From JAYFRC01 sp034926415 (GTDB lineage Bacteria > Bacillota > Clostridia > Oscillospirales > Oscillospiraceae), in NCBI GenBank assembly GCA_034926415.1, contig JAYFRC010000068.1, forward strand, positions 1 through 40,787: a stretch of 40,787 nucleotides of DNA. Reading direction: 5' to 3'. Of this stretch, positions 1 through 7,186 are shown piece by piece; positions within the stretch are counted from its first letter, which is position 1; each line of letters opens with the position of its first letter. The position numbers were made by a program, and so were the translations under genes. Below the pieces are notes generated by a model. It made no database searches and had not been told where the DNA came from. It worked only from the letters and a program-made list of their open reading frames with translations.

Positions 1-1
1 T

Positions 2-139
2 TTACAACGGGAGATGGCCGACACTATTGCTATCGGATGCGAAATCCATAATGTGAACCGTCGCGCCATTTCTTCTCCCATTGTAAAAGAACGAGAGCAA
101 GCACTCAATACAAATGCCTGCTCTCTATATGTACCATAA
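2..139 (+). CDS. possible 3' end of an unrecognised gene (partial)
   Basis: An open frame enters from the left edge and runs 45 codons to a TAA at 137-139. The residues are mixed polar and hydrophobic (for example IAIGCEIHNVNRRAISS) and show no family signature that I recognise. It could be the C-terminus of a gene that begins outside the window, or chance reading through decayed DNA. It lies upstream of, and on the same strand as, the 29-codon and 181-codon frames that follow. Confidence 0.3.
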   Translation, partial: LQREMADTIAIGCEIHNVNRRAISSPIVKEREQALNTNACSLYVP

Positions 140-219
140 TGCGAAGCCTGTTGTAAATAAGCAGGGCTGATTCTATAGGAGTTAAGTATAAGAATTTTTA
201 TTGGTGGAGATGAAAAATT

Positions 220-309
220 ATGAGTAAAAAAGTATACAAGAAAAAGATTATCCCCGTATACCGTCACAATATAGCCGCAAACGCATATCATATAGCGAAG
301 ACACTTTGA
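220..309 (+). CDS. possible 29-residue basic peptide
   Basis: A short frame beginning MSKKVYKKKIIPVYRHN follows a GGTGGAG-type ribosome site at 203-209 with suitable spacing. It ends at TGA 307-309, just upstream of the AAGGAG site of the next gene, so the two could be a translationally linked pair. The N-terminus is very lysine-rich. I recognise no family. The reading rests only on the ribosome site and the tight spacing, so it may be chance. Confidence 0.35.
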   Translation: MSKKVYKKKIIPVYRHNIAANAYHIAKTL

Positions 310-324
310 AGGAGACAACCTGAT

Positions 325-870
325 ATGTATGATAACAGACCATACCTGCCCCAAACTGTCAGCGTGCCAATGTCGCTGTATAAGTCGAAGCAGGGCAAAT
401 ATTTCGACGGCTATGCGGGGAAACTCTTTTTTACGGGCCCGGACATGAGGGCATGGGCGGGCCTTTTCAACCCACCCGATTCGCGGGTCAACATGTACAT
501 TAGCGCGTGGGCGGCCACAAGCCTGTACAGTGATTTCCGCATCCAGATATGGTTCAACCCTGTGCTGCCCGGCAGCCCTGACCTATCTGATAGAGTATCG
601 ACAACAAATTTCACGCTAAATCCACAGTCGCAGCCGAAGGTTCAGCTGCTGTATGCATCCAACGTTATCGGTAGACCGGAGGGCGGTATGGAGGCATTTT
701 CATTTCGTGGAGGACCGCAGAACACGATATATGTGCAGGAAAACGGAAAGTTTATCTTTCCGCCGGGCGGCTCATTCGCATTGGTTTTGGCGCACCCAGA
801 GGATCCTGATGCACAGGCGGAGGGGCGCATTGCCTTCGGTTGGTATGAGGAGCCGGTATGGAATTGTTGA
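325..870 (+). CDS. DUF6143-like hypothetical protein
   Basis: A 181-residue soluble protein with no signal peptide or membrane segment. It has an AAGGAG ribosome site seven to eight bases before ATG 325. The pattern YKSKQGKYFDGY, then a WAGLFNPPDSRVNMYI stretch, QPKVQLLYASN, a GKFIFPPGGSF motif and a C-terminal RIAFGWYEEP resembles the small DUF6143 family of Bacillota as I remember it. That assignment is from memory and unverified. The predicted fold is beta-rich and the function is unknown. It stands on the opposite strand to the phage genes that follow and may lie outside the mobile element. Confidence 0.6.
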   Translation: MYDNRPYLPQTVSVPMSLYKSKQGKYFDGYAGKLFFTGPDMRAWAGLFNPPDSRVNMYISAWAATSLYSDFRIQIWFNPVLPGSPDLSDRVSTTNFTLNPQSQPKVQLLYASNVIGRPEGGMEAFSFRGGPQNTIYVQENGKFIFPPGGSFALVLAHPEDPDAQAEGRIAFGWYEEPVWNC

Positions 871-1350
871 CGGAGCGGCCGCAATTTTGGGCGCCTTCCG
901 GATCAGGATGAACGCGTTCGAGGGCCGAAGGCTCCCCAGCACGAGCGAGATGCAGCAAAAATCTGTAAGGCATTAAATGCTATAGGGTTTATGTCCTTTA
1001 TCATTCGGTTCTGTCCACGCTCGAGAACGCCGGGTCGGTACTTTCATTAGTCGGTGTTATTCACGACAATCAATTGGTCTTGTGGAAAGTTATGCTATGC
1101 TTATCTGCTTTTCCATTGCCGGAAAGCGAGTCTGTTTTAAGAAAGTATACTTTAAGAACGAATGCTTTGGGCATGGAAGAGCGGCGTTCATTGAGCTTGT
1201 TTTCCGCGTTTTTTGCCAGATAGCTCTGCTCCGTAACCGTTATTAGCATAACTGGCAGCTTAACGTTTCAAATTTACGTTTATAAACTGTTGCTGTTGAA
1301 TTTTTATCTATAAGTTTGGTTATGCCAACAGATAAGAATATTCAAATATG
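871..1350. other. gene-poor stretch, probably decayed DNA
   Basis: About 480 bases without a convincing reading frame on either strand. Only short frames that shadow the flanking genes occur, and I see no RNA gene. Composition changes from GC-rich just after the preceding gene to AT-rich near 1260-1350. This fits decayed phage or chromosomal DNA. Confidence 0.4.
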
Positions 1351-1395
1351 AAGCTCTGTAACGGAAATACCTTACCGTTGCAGGGCTTTTATTGT
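1351..1395 (+). terminator. likely intrinsic terminator
   Basis: An imperfect stem pairs AAGCTCTGTAACGG (1351-1364) with CCGTTGCAGGGCTT (1375-1388) around a ten-base loop. A T-rich tail follows on the plus strand. It would end rightward transcription coming from the 325-870 gene and so protect the leftward phage operon. Confidence 0.5.
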
Positions 1396-1400
1396 TTTGA

Positions 1401-1670
1401 TTAAAAAGTCCTTGACAATTCGTCTCTGGTCATGCAGACACACAAGGCTGCTTTTTGTTCTGCTCATTGATATAAAAGGACTGCGCAAAGTTGTGCCGTG
1501 CAAATTCTTCGTTCACCCCCATTTTTAGGGTCAGTCAAACCCGCAATAGGCCGAAGAATTCTGTCATGCCGTTTTCCAAAGTATTCCGCGACCTGCAAGC
1601 TGTTTGCTCTTGCTGTGTCGTGCATATCAGCAAACACGCCGTATGTATCCATAGGGATTAGTTCTTTCAT
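1401..1670 (-). pseudogene. Rha-family phage regulatory protein, frameshifted remnant
   Basis: The frame starts at ATG 1670 behind a near-perfect AAGGAGGG ribosome site. It reads MKELIPMDTYGVFADMHD and then VAEYFGKRHDRIL, typical of the N-terminus of Rha-type phage regulators. After GLTDPKNG the original frame diverges and stops at 1464. The family sequence resumes in the next frame as NEEFARHNF and INEQNKKQPC, and again in a third frame as MTRDEL before a TAA at 1401-1403. Two frameshifts and a lost C-terminal half therefore inactivate the gene. It is the last gene of the leftward phage run, downstream of the spike-lysozyme gene. Confidence 0.75.
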
Positions 1671-1705
1671 GTACCCTCCTTAAATGTTTCTCGATTCAAC
1701 AATCT

Positions 1706-2617
1706 CTATATCTGGTAATTCCCATCGTTATACATTGCCCATTCCGCATCGCGGCGCTTCAAAAGACCCTGGACAACTTTTCCTTTGGCATGGCAATACT
1801 CGTCAAAGACTTCTTTCATTGCCGTTCCCGTTGTGCCGCCCTTAACTGCTGCTTCCATATCAGGATAAACAGAGCCGAGATTATAGACAAAACTAACGAG
1901 CGCATCAAACTGATTTTGTGAAAGCGTATACCCTGTAAATGTAGACTGGACAATTGGGATATAAGTATTTGTAAGGTCGTATTGCAAAAGCGTTTCGGCG
2001 GTTTCTGGTGTTAATGGCGCCGTCCAACCTGACGGCAAATCGCCGGTATGCCCATATCCGATAGTAAGGTTCCCAAAGCCATCATCGTACCAGTCCAAAA
2101 CGCATCCTTCGTAACTTTCCAAAAAGAACACCAAGGCATTGCTTACTCCGGAGCCGTTGTCCGTGGTGGAATATCCAACAATAGGCGCGTAAGTAGTGGC
2201 CGGGGCCGCCGACGAGCTTTGCGTTAATCCTGTAATAGCAACAGCGTTTGCGAGATTATGGCTTCTCAAGATTTCCTGATTAATCGTGTTGGGGTCGTCG
2301 GCTGTCGTTACGCCGGTGGAATCCAAGTACCCCGATATATCATGGTCGCAAAAAATCAAAAGCACCGCTGAACCAATTGCAGGGGCTTCACCGATATATG
2401 GCGTGTCCGGGATTTCGGTATAAGACATCCAATATGTTGAGCCATTTGAAGCGACTACACGCTGATTGATAATCGGTTTAACGGTGGGAAGCCCTGTATC
2501 GGCATCTAGCGCGGTAACTATTCCAATGGTAGCAACGTGCAAATCAGCAAAAATACTTTCTTTGAATTTATCAAATAGTGCTTCCTGTGACCCGTCTCGT
2601 TCGGGAAGTGTATTCAT
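1706..2617 (-). CDS. phage baseplate spike fused to T4-type lysozyme (GH24)
   Basis: A 303-residue protein with two domains. Residues of about 15-125 resemble the Gp138-type OB domain of phage tail spikes: VATIGIVTALDADTG, a GSAVLLIF strand, a conserved SHNLANAVAITGL end. Residues of about 155-303 are a GH24 muramidase with EG, YDD and TIGYGHT motifs. E170, D179 and T185 keep the E-9-D-6-T spacing of T4 lysozyme. The arrangement recalls T4 gp5, where the spike carries a peptidoglycan-cutting domain for tail entry. It starts ten bases after the hub gene. With no holin nearby, a tail-associated role is more likely than host lysis. The catalytic residues appear intact. Confidence 0.85.
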   Translation of the reverse strand: MNTLPERDGSQEALFDKFKESIFADLHVATIGIVTALDADTGLPTVKPIINQRVVASNGSTYWMSYTEIPDTPYIGEAPAIGSAVLLIFCDHDISGYLDSTGVTTADDPNTINQEILRSHNLANAVAITGLTQSSSAAPATTYAPIVGYSTTDNGSGVSNALVFFLESYEGCVLDWYDDGFGNLTIGYGHTGDLPSGWTAPLTPETAETLLQYDLTNTYIPIVQSTFTGYTLSQNQFDALVSFVYNLGSVYPDMEAAVKGGTTGTAMKEVFDEYCHAKGKVVQGLLKRRDAEWAMYNDGNYQI

Positions 2618-2626
2618 TTTATCACC

Positions 2627-3697
2627 TCAATTTAATGTATAAGAAACATTCTGCTGTAACATCTCAGGAACGGCTCCAGCCTGTGTCACTGCGGTAATAT
2701 CCGTGTACCATTCGTTTCCTCTGGTGTCTCCGGTATACGTCACGGAAATAACGCGATAAATTGCGTGTGGGTCGAGTAGCCAAGGAGTTGTAATTCCTTC
2801 GGAATATGTCCCTATATTGACAAGCTGTTCTGTAATTAGTTCATTCGATATGTGGATTAAGCCGTATGGAACGATTTGCGGGTTCAAAAGACACCGGGCT
2901 TCAATCCCTTGGTTTACTTGTTTGGGATTTCCAATCAAACCGTTTTTGATGGATAATTCAACCGCCTGGTTGCCCAGCGGCAGATCGTCGGAGCTATCCG
3001 CATATGCCAACATGTACAATTTGCCGTTGTCAACAAACCATGTCCCGTTATAGGTTTTTGCAATCTCACTGAGTGTGTTTTTCAATGACCCTTGCGCGAT
3101 ATATCCTTTGGTAAGTTTTTGCTCGTCGAACTCGGGGCTGATATAGTAATCGTTGATTGCACCGCCGGACTTTTTGGCGATGTTCTCAACAACGGCGCGG
3201 GCCGTCTGCCCTCTTGCAATCGTAAATGAGCAATATCCCTCGTTAATAAATTGCGAACTATCCAGGGCCAGAATTTGTAGGATATAGTCCGTCCCGCTCT
3301 GCTTCCACCGATTGCACATAATCACGGTGCCGTCGAAAATCTGACCGTAATTGCTGCTTTTGGTATTGTTATAGCCAGCCTCAACAATAACGCGGTATCC
3401 TTCTTCTATGATGGAGGTTTCGGTTGAAGCAGACAGATTGTAAATGGTAATGATGGCTTGATTGGGATAATAAAGCGCGTGGCGCTTGATTTCAAATTTA
3501 CACCGTAATTTGGACACGTCTAAGATTTCGTCGCCGGTCTGAGTCTGTGAAAACTGCTTATTATAATCTTCCTGCGTGGATGCCGTGATAACCGGCGAAT
3601 CAGCCGTATGGGTGTAAACTCGGACGCGATATTGGCGCATCCAATTTGCCGAGGTGGAAACTATACCGCCGTCTACGGAATAGATCGTATCTGCCAT
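2627..3697 (-). CDS. phage baseplate hub protein (gp27/gp44-like)
   Basis: A 356-residue protein placed directly before the spike gene, as hub genes usually are. Features include a RCKFEIKRH segment, a NQAIITIYNLSAST motif typical of hub and protein-D type folds, YRVIVEAGY, and a RGQTARAVVENIAKKSG segment. These support a contractile-tail hub on which the trimeric spike sits. There is no signal or membrane segment. The family assignment comes from motif memory and position. No tape measure, sheath or tail-assembly genes accompany it here, which is unusual. Confidence 0.78.
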   Translation of the reverse strand: MADTIYSVDGGIVSTSANWMRQYRVRVYTHTADSPVITASTQEDYNKQFSQTQTGDEILDVSKLRCKFEIKRHALYYPNQAIITIYNLSASTETSIIEEGYRVIVEAGYNNTKSSNYGQIFDGTVIMCNRWKQSGTDYILQILALDSSQFINEGYCSFTIARGQTARAVVENIAKKSGGAINDYYISPEFDEQKLTKGYIAQGSLKNTLSEIAKTYNGTWFVDNGKLYMLAYADSSDDLPLGNQAVELSIKNGLIGNPKQVNQGIEARCLLNPQIVPYGLIHISNELITEQLVNIGTYSEGITTPWLLDPHAIYRVISVTYTGDTRGNEWYTDITAVTQAGAVPEMLQQNVSYTLN

Positions 3698-3768
3698 AGA
3701 ACACCTTCATGACCTTTCGTAAAAGATTTTTGTAATATAGTCAAGCAAAGACTTACATTTACGCTGCA

Positions 3769-4554
3769 TCACTGCAAGCGCCGCTCTATAATCGCGAACG
3801 CTGCCCGTTCTGTTGCGCTCATTCCACTGTTTTTGAATGACAAAAGCCCGGTTCCGCGCAATCCCGCCGCGTATACATCGCTGTCCGGGTAAGCGAAGGC
3901 ATGTAGCTTTCGGAGTGTTTTACCCTGTCTGATATGACGAAGACCCTTTGCTTGACAACTCCGCACCTGTTCCGATGACACACCGTCACGGGCTGCCATT
4001 GCCTGCATCGTCAGGCCATCATAGAAACTCCCGCGAATAGCCTTGCTCTCTATATCCGGCAGAGTATTCAGCGCGGTTTCCAGGGCGTCGTGTAGCTGGT
4101 CGTTGAAAATTTGTCGCTCTGCATCTTCAAATGATGCCTGTGAGCATTCATCAGGAATGAAGTCTTGCAGCTCTGCGTCTCCATCTTCTCCCGTGGGAGC
4201 GTTTAACGAGACGGCCAGGGCGGCGGCGTCGGTCTGGATTGTTTTACCATCACGCCAGCGCCAGCCACGCAGGCGGTATACTTCTTGTTTGAAATAGTAG
4301 CTGTACCATGTAGAGAATGCAGAGCCCGCTTCGCCGTCATAGCTGTTTACCGCAGCCACAAGGGCAGGGTAGCCGCAGCCATACAGGAAGTCATCAAACA
4401 TCTCCGCCGCGTTTGTGTCTACTCCACCGCGCATCAGGGCCCGTGCGTATTTGTTGGCATAACTCCGGGCTAGTCCTTCAATCTGCTCCCATAGCTCCAA
4501 AAGCTTACCTTCATCCCCCTGATGGATTGCTAATACCAATTCCTCGTTTGACAT
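3769..4554 (-). CDS. sigma-70-like RNA polymerase sigma factor (phage/element type)
   Basis: A 261-residue protein with a GGGAGG ribosome site seven bases before ATG 4554. The N-terminal part (LLELWEQIEGLARSYANKY, then SAFSTWYSYYFKQEVYRLRG) looks like sigma region 2. Residues of about 165-210 (LNTLPDIESKAIRG, then LTMQAMAARDGVSSEQVRS) look like the region 4 helix-turn-helix. Between them is an acidic linker (GEDGDAELQDF). In Clostridia prophages such factors often switch on late genes. Here the only late genes downstream are the hub and spike, so it may drive them. An extra C-terminal tail of about 50 residues is unassigned. Confidence 0.83.
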   Translation of the reverse strand: MSNEELVLAIHQGDEGKLLELWEQIEGLARSYANKYARALMRGGVDTNAAEMFDDFLYGCGYPALVAAVNSYDGEAGSAFSTWYSYYFKQEVYRLRGWRWRDGKTIQTDAAALAVSLNAPTGEDGDAELQDFIPDECSQASFEDAERQIFNDQLHDALETALNTLPDIESKAIRGSFYDGLTMQAMAARDGVSSEQVRSCQAKGLRHIRQGKTLRKLHAFAYPDSDVYAAGLRGTGLLSFKNSGMSATERAAFAIIERRLQ

Positions 4555-4609
4555 TAATCAGCCTCCCGTAGTATAGTGTAGATGACAAATTCACACGTCC
4601 ACCTGAGAG

Positions 4610-4629
4610 GCCGCCCGGAATTGGGCGGC
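4610..4629. terminator. GC-rich hairpin without a U-tract
   Basis: A perfect seven-base stem GCCGCCC/GGGCGGC closes a six-base loop and touches the stop codon of the 85-residue gene. No T-run follows in the leftward direction, so it may stabilise a 3' end or slow polymerase rather than act as a full terminator. Confidence 0.35.
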
Positions 4630-4886
4630 TATTGCTTTTTCTGGGGTTTCTTCGTGGTTCGTTCTCGCTTGGCTTTCTCTTCTCTTAGATAGCGTTTAAT
4701 TGCGCGGCGGTAGTCCTCACGCACTTCATCAGCCAAAGCCTCACCCGCCAGTGTTTCAATCATGCAGAGCTTTAGTTCTGACAGATAGCGCCGCCGTTCA
4801 CCACTGGCAATTCCGCCGCGACGGGATAGTTTCTGGTGCTGCTCCAAGGGCATGTGATTAAACGGTATCAGATTTTCGTCGTTCAT
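4629..4886 (-). CDS. small basic phage-type protein
   Basis: An 85-residue basic protein with the motif KLSRRGGIASGERRR. A similar GGIASGE/RR motif recurs in small uncharacterised proteins near the replication genes of Clostridia prophages. The C-terminus is lysine- and arginine-rich (KAKRERTTKKPQKKQ), which suggests nucleic-acid contact. It begins nine bases after the stop of the 42-residue membrane peptide and so belongs to the same leftward operon. No function can be assigned. Confidence 0.6.
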   Translation of the reverse strand: MNDENLIPFNHMPLEQHQKLSRRGGIASGERRRYLSELKLCMIETLAGEALADEVREDYRRAIKRYLREEKAKRERTTKKPQKKQ

Positions 4887-4895
4887 ACTGGCTTC

Positions 4896-5024
4896 TTAAT
4901 GCAAGTAAGCTGAGACAAAATAGCACACAATTGCCGTGACTGCGATGATGGTCTGGCTGATCAGGATTGCCTTGATAACACAAAGCTGACGCCGAGCTTC
5001 ACCTTCTGCATTTTTTACATCCAT
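4896..5024 (-). CDS. 42-residue single-span membrane peptide
   Basis: A short frame starts at ATG 5024 after an AAGGA site. It begins with a charged segment (MDVKNAEGEARR) and then has one hydrophobic helix (ILISQTIIAVTAIVCYFVSAYL). It ends at 4896, ten bases before the next gene. It fits the spacing of the leftward operon and looks like a real small gene. Single-span peptides of this kind are common in phage early regions. I assign no function, and holin-like activity is not supported by one short span alone. Confidence 0.55.
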   Translation of the reverse strand: MDVKNAEGEARRQLCVIKAILISQTIIAVTAIVCYFVSAYLH

Positions 5025-5098
5025 AAAACAATTCCTTTTTTCGTAAATTTATAACCGGAATACTGTTACGGTTTCGCATAATACCGGCTATAGTGAAT

Positions 5099-5923
5099 TT
5101 AATCTCCATCGGCAAAAATCCTCTTTATGGCGTCCATATTGTCGGCGGCTTTCTTTGCTCTTACGCTTTGCCCGTCAAACCGTACCGGCGCACACATTTC
5201 AAGCAGCCGGTCATAAATCCTCGCGCATGATATGTCTTTTGGATTTTGCAGTTCCGCAAGTGGGAGATTGGTAGTCACGATAAGCGGCTTTCTCTGCTTG
5301 TATCGCTCGTCTATAACCGTGTAGACCGTTTCAAGTGCAAACTCGCTCTGCCGCTCAACGCCGAGATCGTCAAGCACAAGCAAATCAAAATTGCGTATCT
5401 GGCTTATCATATCCTGCCTTGCGTTCATATCCGCGTTGATGATATGCGGAAACGACGTTACTAACACGGGAACGCCCTTGTCAATCAGCGCATTGGCGAT
5501 ACACGCCGCTGTGAAAGTCTTACCGTTACCTATTCCGCCCCAAAACAAAAGCCCATTACCGCCCTCTAGGGCCGTGCTGAAACGGTCGGCATATATACGG
5601 CATTTCTCAAGCATTGCCGTAGGCTCAGCGTTTGCAAACGTGTAGTTTGACACGGCTCTGTCCTGTATGCCCTGCACTCTCAAACTCTCTATGTATTGCC
5701 TATGTTCTTCGGCCTTTGCCTCGGCTTCATGCTTTTCGCGTTCTTCCTCCGCGCACTTGCAAAGGCAGCCAAAAGTTATAACCTTGCCGCCTATTTCAGG
5801 TCTGCATTGCTTCGGAGTGTGGCACTTGCCGCAATACAAAAGGCCATCTTGCACATAGTCGCCGTCAACCGTCGAATTGCGTTCGTTCGCCGCCGCGATA
5901 ATAGCCCTCATAGCGTCACTCAT
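5099..5923 (-). CDS. dnaC: DnaC-type helicase loader, AAA+ ATPase
   Basis: A 274-residue protein that would load the replicative helicase onto element DNA. A cysteine-rich N-terminus (CGKCHTPKQC, then CLCKC near residues 31-57) may bind zinc. A charged linker follows. The AAA+ core has Walker A GGIGNGKT, Walker B LLVLDDLG and a sensor-like IVTTNL. Its ATG overlaps the stop of the upstream replication gene as ATGA (5920-5923), so the two are translationally coupled. The pair forms the replication module of the element, although no origin could be identified. Length is normal for phage DnaC proteins. Confidence 0.9.
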   Translation of the reverse strand: MSDAMRAIIAAANERNSTVDGDYVQDGLLYCGKCHTPKQCRPEIGGKVITFGCLCKCAEEEREKHEAEAKAEEHRQYIESLRVQGIQDRAVSNYTFANAEPTAMLEKCRIYADRFSTALEGGNGLLFWGGIGNGKTFTAACIANALIDKGVPVLVTSFPHIINADMNARQDMISQIRNFDLLVLDDLGVERQSEFALETVYTVIDERYKQRKPLIVTTNLPLAELQNPKDISCARIYDRLLEMCAPVRFDGQSVRAKKAADNMDAIKRIFADGD

Positions 5924-6651
5924 AAACTGCCCTCACAATCTCCGTAATCATAAACAAACCCTTGAGTTTCTTTCGGTGCAAGAGGCTCGTTCTCCCAGTA
6001 GCCTTGATTAAGCCATTTTGCCGGGTATGGTATGTACTGCCCGTTATCCTTCGCCCATTGCGGGCTTCGCTTCTGCGCCTCTATTGCGGCTATCAGAGTG
6101 TCAGATGGAACGTGGACTTTAGAAAATGCTTTTCGGGCTGCTTCCTTGCCTACCTTTTTCGGGTATGCGTTCCAGAACGCATCAAACGCGGCTTCACGCG
6201 TTGAGTTCGGATTCGGATTGGATTCGGATTCGGATTCGGATTCTCCGCACATTTCAGCGGCAGTTTGCGGCGACTCGCCGCAACTTGCGGCAACTTGCGG
6301 CTGATTCTTTTGAATGGCTTCGGCGGGAGGCTCCGGGAATCTTCTAACCGACTTTCTCAGCCTTTGATGTATTCTCCATGTCGGTAGGCATAGGTACGGA
6401 CTGCCATTTGCTTCATAGCGACAGACCAGTCCTACACTCGCTAACTTCGAAATCGCATCTTCAATAGCTTTCTTTGTTACCGACTCTTTTGTCGGAAATA
6501 GGTCGTTTTTCAGTACCACGGTTCGCCCGTCATAGCACCCGTAATCATCCACCGTAACGATTAGGCGGTAAAACAAGACTTCTTCAAACCAACTTAGGTC
6601 ATCAATCTCCGGACTGCGTTTGATTGATTCCTTGATAATTCGGTTCGGCAT
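5920..6651 (-). CDS. phage replication initiator, DnaD-like / replisome organizer
   Basis: A 243-residue protein. The N-terminal 100 residues (IIKESIKRSPEIDDLSWFEE, VTVDDYGCYDGR, KAIEDAISKLASVGLV, YLCLPTWRIHQRLRKS) match the winged-helix replisome-organizer domain of Clostridia phages. A low-complexity linker (SESESESNPNPNS) leads to a C-terminal segment (FWNAYPKKVGKEAARKAF, then IPYPAKWLNQGYWE) found in many phage replication proteins next to DnaC. A GAGGG/AGG site lies just before ATG 6651. The four-base overlap with the helicase loader supports joint function. Confidence 0.78.
   Translation of the reverse strand: MPNRIIKESIKRSPEIDDLSWFEEVLFYRLIVTVDDYGCYDGRTVVLKNDLFPTKESVTKKAIEDAISKLASVGLVCRYEANGSPYLCLPTWRIHQRLRKSVRRFPEPPAEAIQKNQPQVAASCGESPQTAAEMCGESESESESNPNPNSTREAAFDAFWNAYPKKVGKEAARKAFSKVHVPSDTLIAAIEAQKRSPQWAKDNGQYIPYPAKWLNQGYWENEPLAPKETQGFVYDYGDCEGSL
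6206..6243. repeat. hexanucleotide tandem repeat inside the replication initiator
   Basis: About six units of a GGATTC-type hexamer, one interrupted, encode the alternating Ser-Glu and Asn-Pro linker of the 5920-6651 protein. Change by whole units would keep the frame, so slippage would alter linker length only. Next to it, 6259-6301 holds a second imperfect ten-base repeat built on TTGCGG. Confidence 0.7.
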
Positions 6652-6694
6652 CCTTTACCCTCTACATTTCATCATAAGTGCTTTGCTTTTCATA

Positions 6695-6919
6695 TCAGAC
6701 CTCCACACGGCGGATGCCGCCGCTCTGTACCATCTCGGCAGCGTCCCCGCGCTGAATGTAGGCGAGGACGTTCGGATAAAACACAAGCGCCTTTTGCCCG
6801 CAATGCGCGGCGGGTATCTTTCCAGAGCGCACCCACCGGCGGAGCGTGTACTCAGTGACGGGAATATTCTCTGTTTTAAGTCTGTCCGCTGTTTCGCGTA
6901 TCGTTCCGACCTCACTCAT
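6695..6919 (-). CDS. small helix-turn-helix DNA-binding protein (excisionase-like)
   Basis: The true start is taken as ATG 6919, which has an AAAGGAGGTG site ten bases upstream. A longer reading from 7039 would cover the preceding small gene in another frame. The 74-residue product has the pattern TIRETADRLK, TEYTLRRWVRSGKIPAAHCG, KALVFYPNVLAYI, which is a MerR/excisionase-type winged helix with a wing that reads a helix groove. Such proteins control integration direction or early transcription. It is the second gene of the leftward operon, and its ATG overlaps the end of the gene before it by eight bases. Confidence 0.72.
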   Translation of the reverse strand: MSEVGTIRETADRLKTENIPVTEYTLRRWVRSGKIPAAHCGQKALVFYPNVLAYIQRGDAAEMVQSGGIRRVEV

Positions 6920-7067
6920 TTTCCCCAGCACCTCCTTTCTTCGCCTCAAGGCTTTTTGCAGCTCTTTTTTCCCAGTAACGTTCGTTGGTGGCTCTAACTT
7001 TTTCCGGGTTGCGCTGTCTCCATGCTTTTTTATAGTCACGCATTGCTTTCCGTGCTTCGTCGGTCAT
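6912..7067 (-). CDS. 51-residue phage-type basic protein, first gene of the leftward operon
   Basis: Starting at ATG 7067 behind a GAGGGGG site, this frame reads MTDEARKAMRDYKKAWRQRN, then PEKVRATNERYWEKRAA, and stops at 6912. The KKAWRQRNPEKV...YWEK pattern is familiar from tiny proteins at the head of Clostridia phage early operons. Its function is unknown. It overlaps the downstream excisionase-like gene by eight bases. Promoter sequences for it would lie in the divergent region 7080-7130. Confidence 0.65.
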   Translation of the reverse strand: MTDEARKAMRDYKKAWRQRNPEKVRATNERYWEKRAAKSLEAKKGGAGENE

Positions 7068-7092
7068 ATCGATCCCCCTCTCATTATTTCTC

Positions 7093-7155
7093 TTGACACT
7101 CTTATGATACCGCAGTAAGATAGAGTTGAAAAGAATGTTAATAGCACGGTATTAT
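7093..7155 (+). promoter_or_regulatory. divergent control region with two rightward promoters
   Basis: Two plausible rightward promoters precede the XRE repressor: TTGACA (7093-7098) with TAAGAT (7116-7121) at 17 bases, and TTGAAA (7126-7131) with TATTAT (7150-7155) at 18 bases. A TATCAT on the minus strand (7104-7109) could serve the leftward early operon. The elements overlap, as expected for a lysogeny switch. Confidence 0.6.
7100..7120. promoter_or_regulatory. candidate repressor operator
   Basis: An inverted repeat TCTTA-(11)-TAAGA lies inside the promoter overlap between the repressor and the leftward operon. Its position fits an XRE-family dimer binding site. The half-sites are short, so this is tentative. 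Confidence 0.4.
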
Positions 7156-7186
7156 GTAGTATGATTGAAAAAAGGGGTTTTACGAC

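Noticed and set aside
6390..6400. TAGGTACGGA as the left attachment site copy
   Set aside because: Only about seven to eight bases match the tRNA end and the site lies inside an intact gene.
6655..6915. 86-codon leftward frame, and its 12-codon end MKSKALMMKCRG
   Set aside because: It is a shadow of the HTH gene in another frame. The short tail has no ribosome site of its own and is most likely the spacer before the replication initiator.
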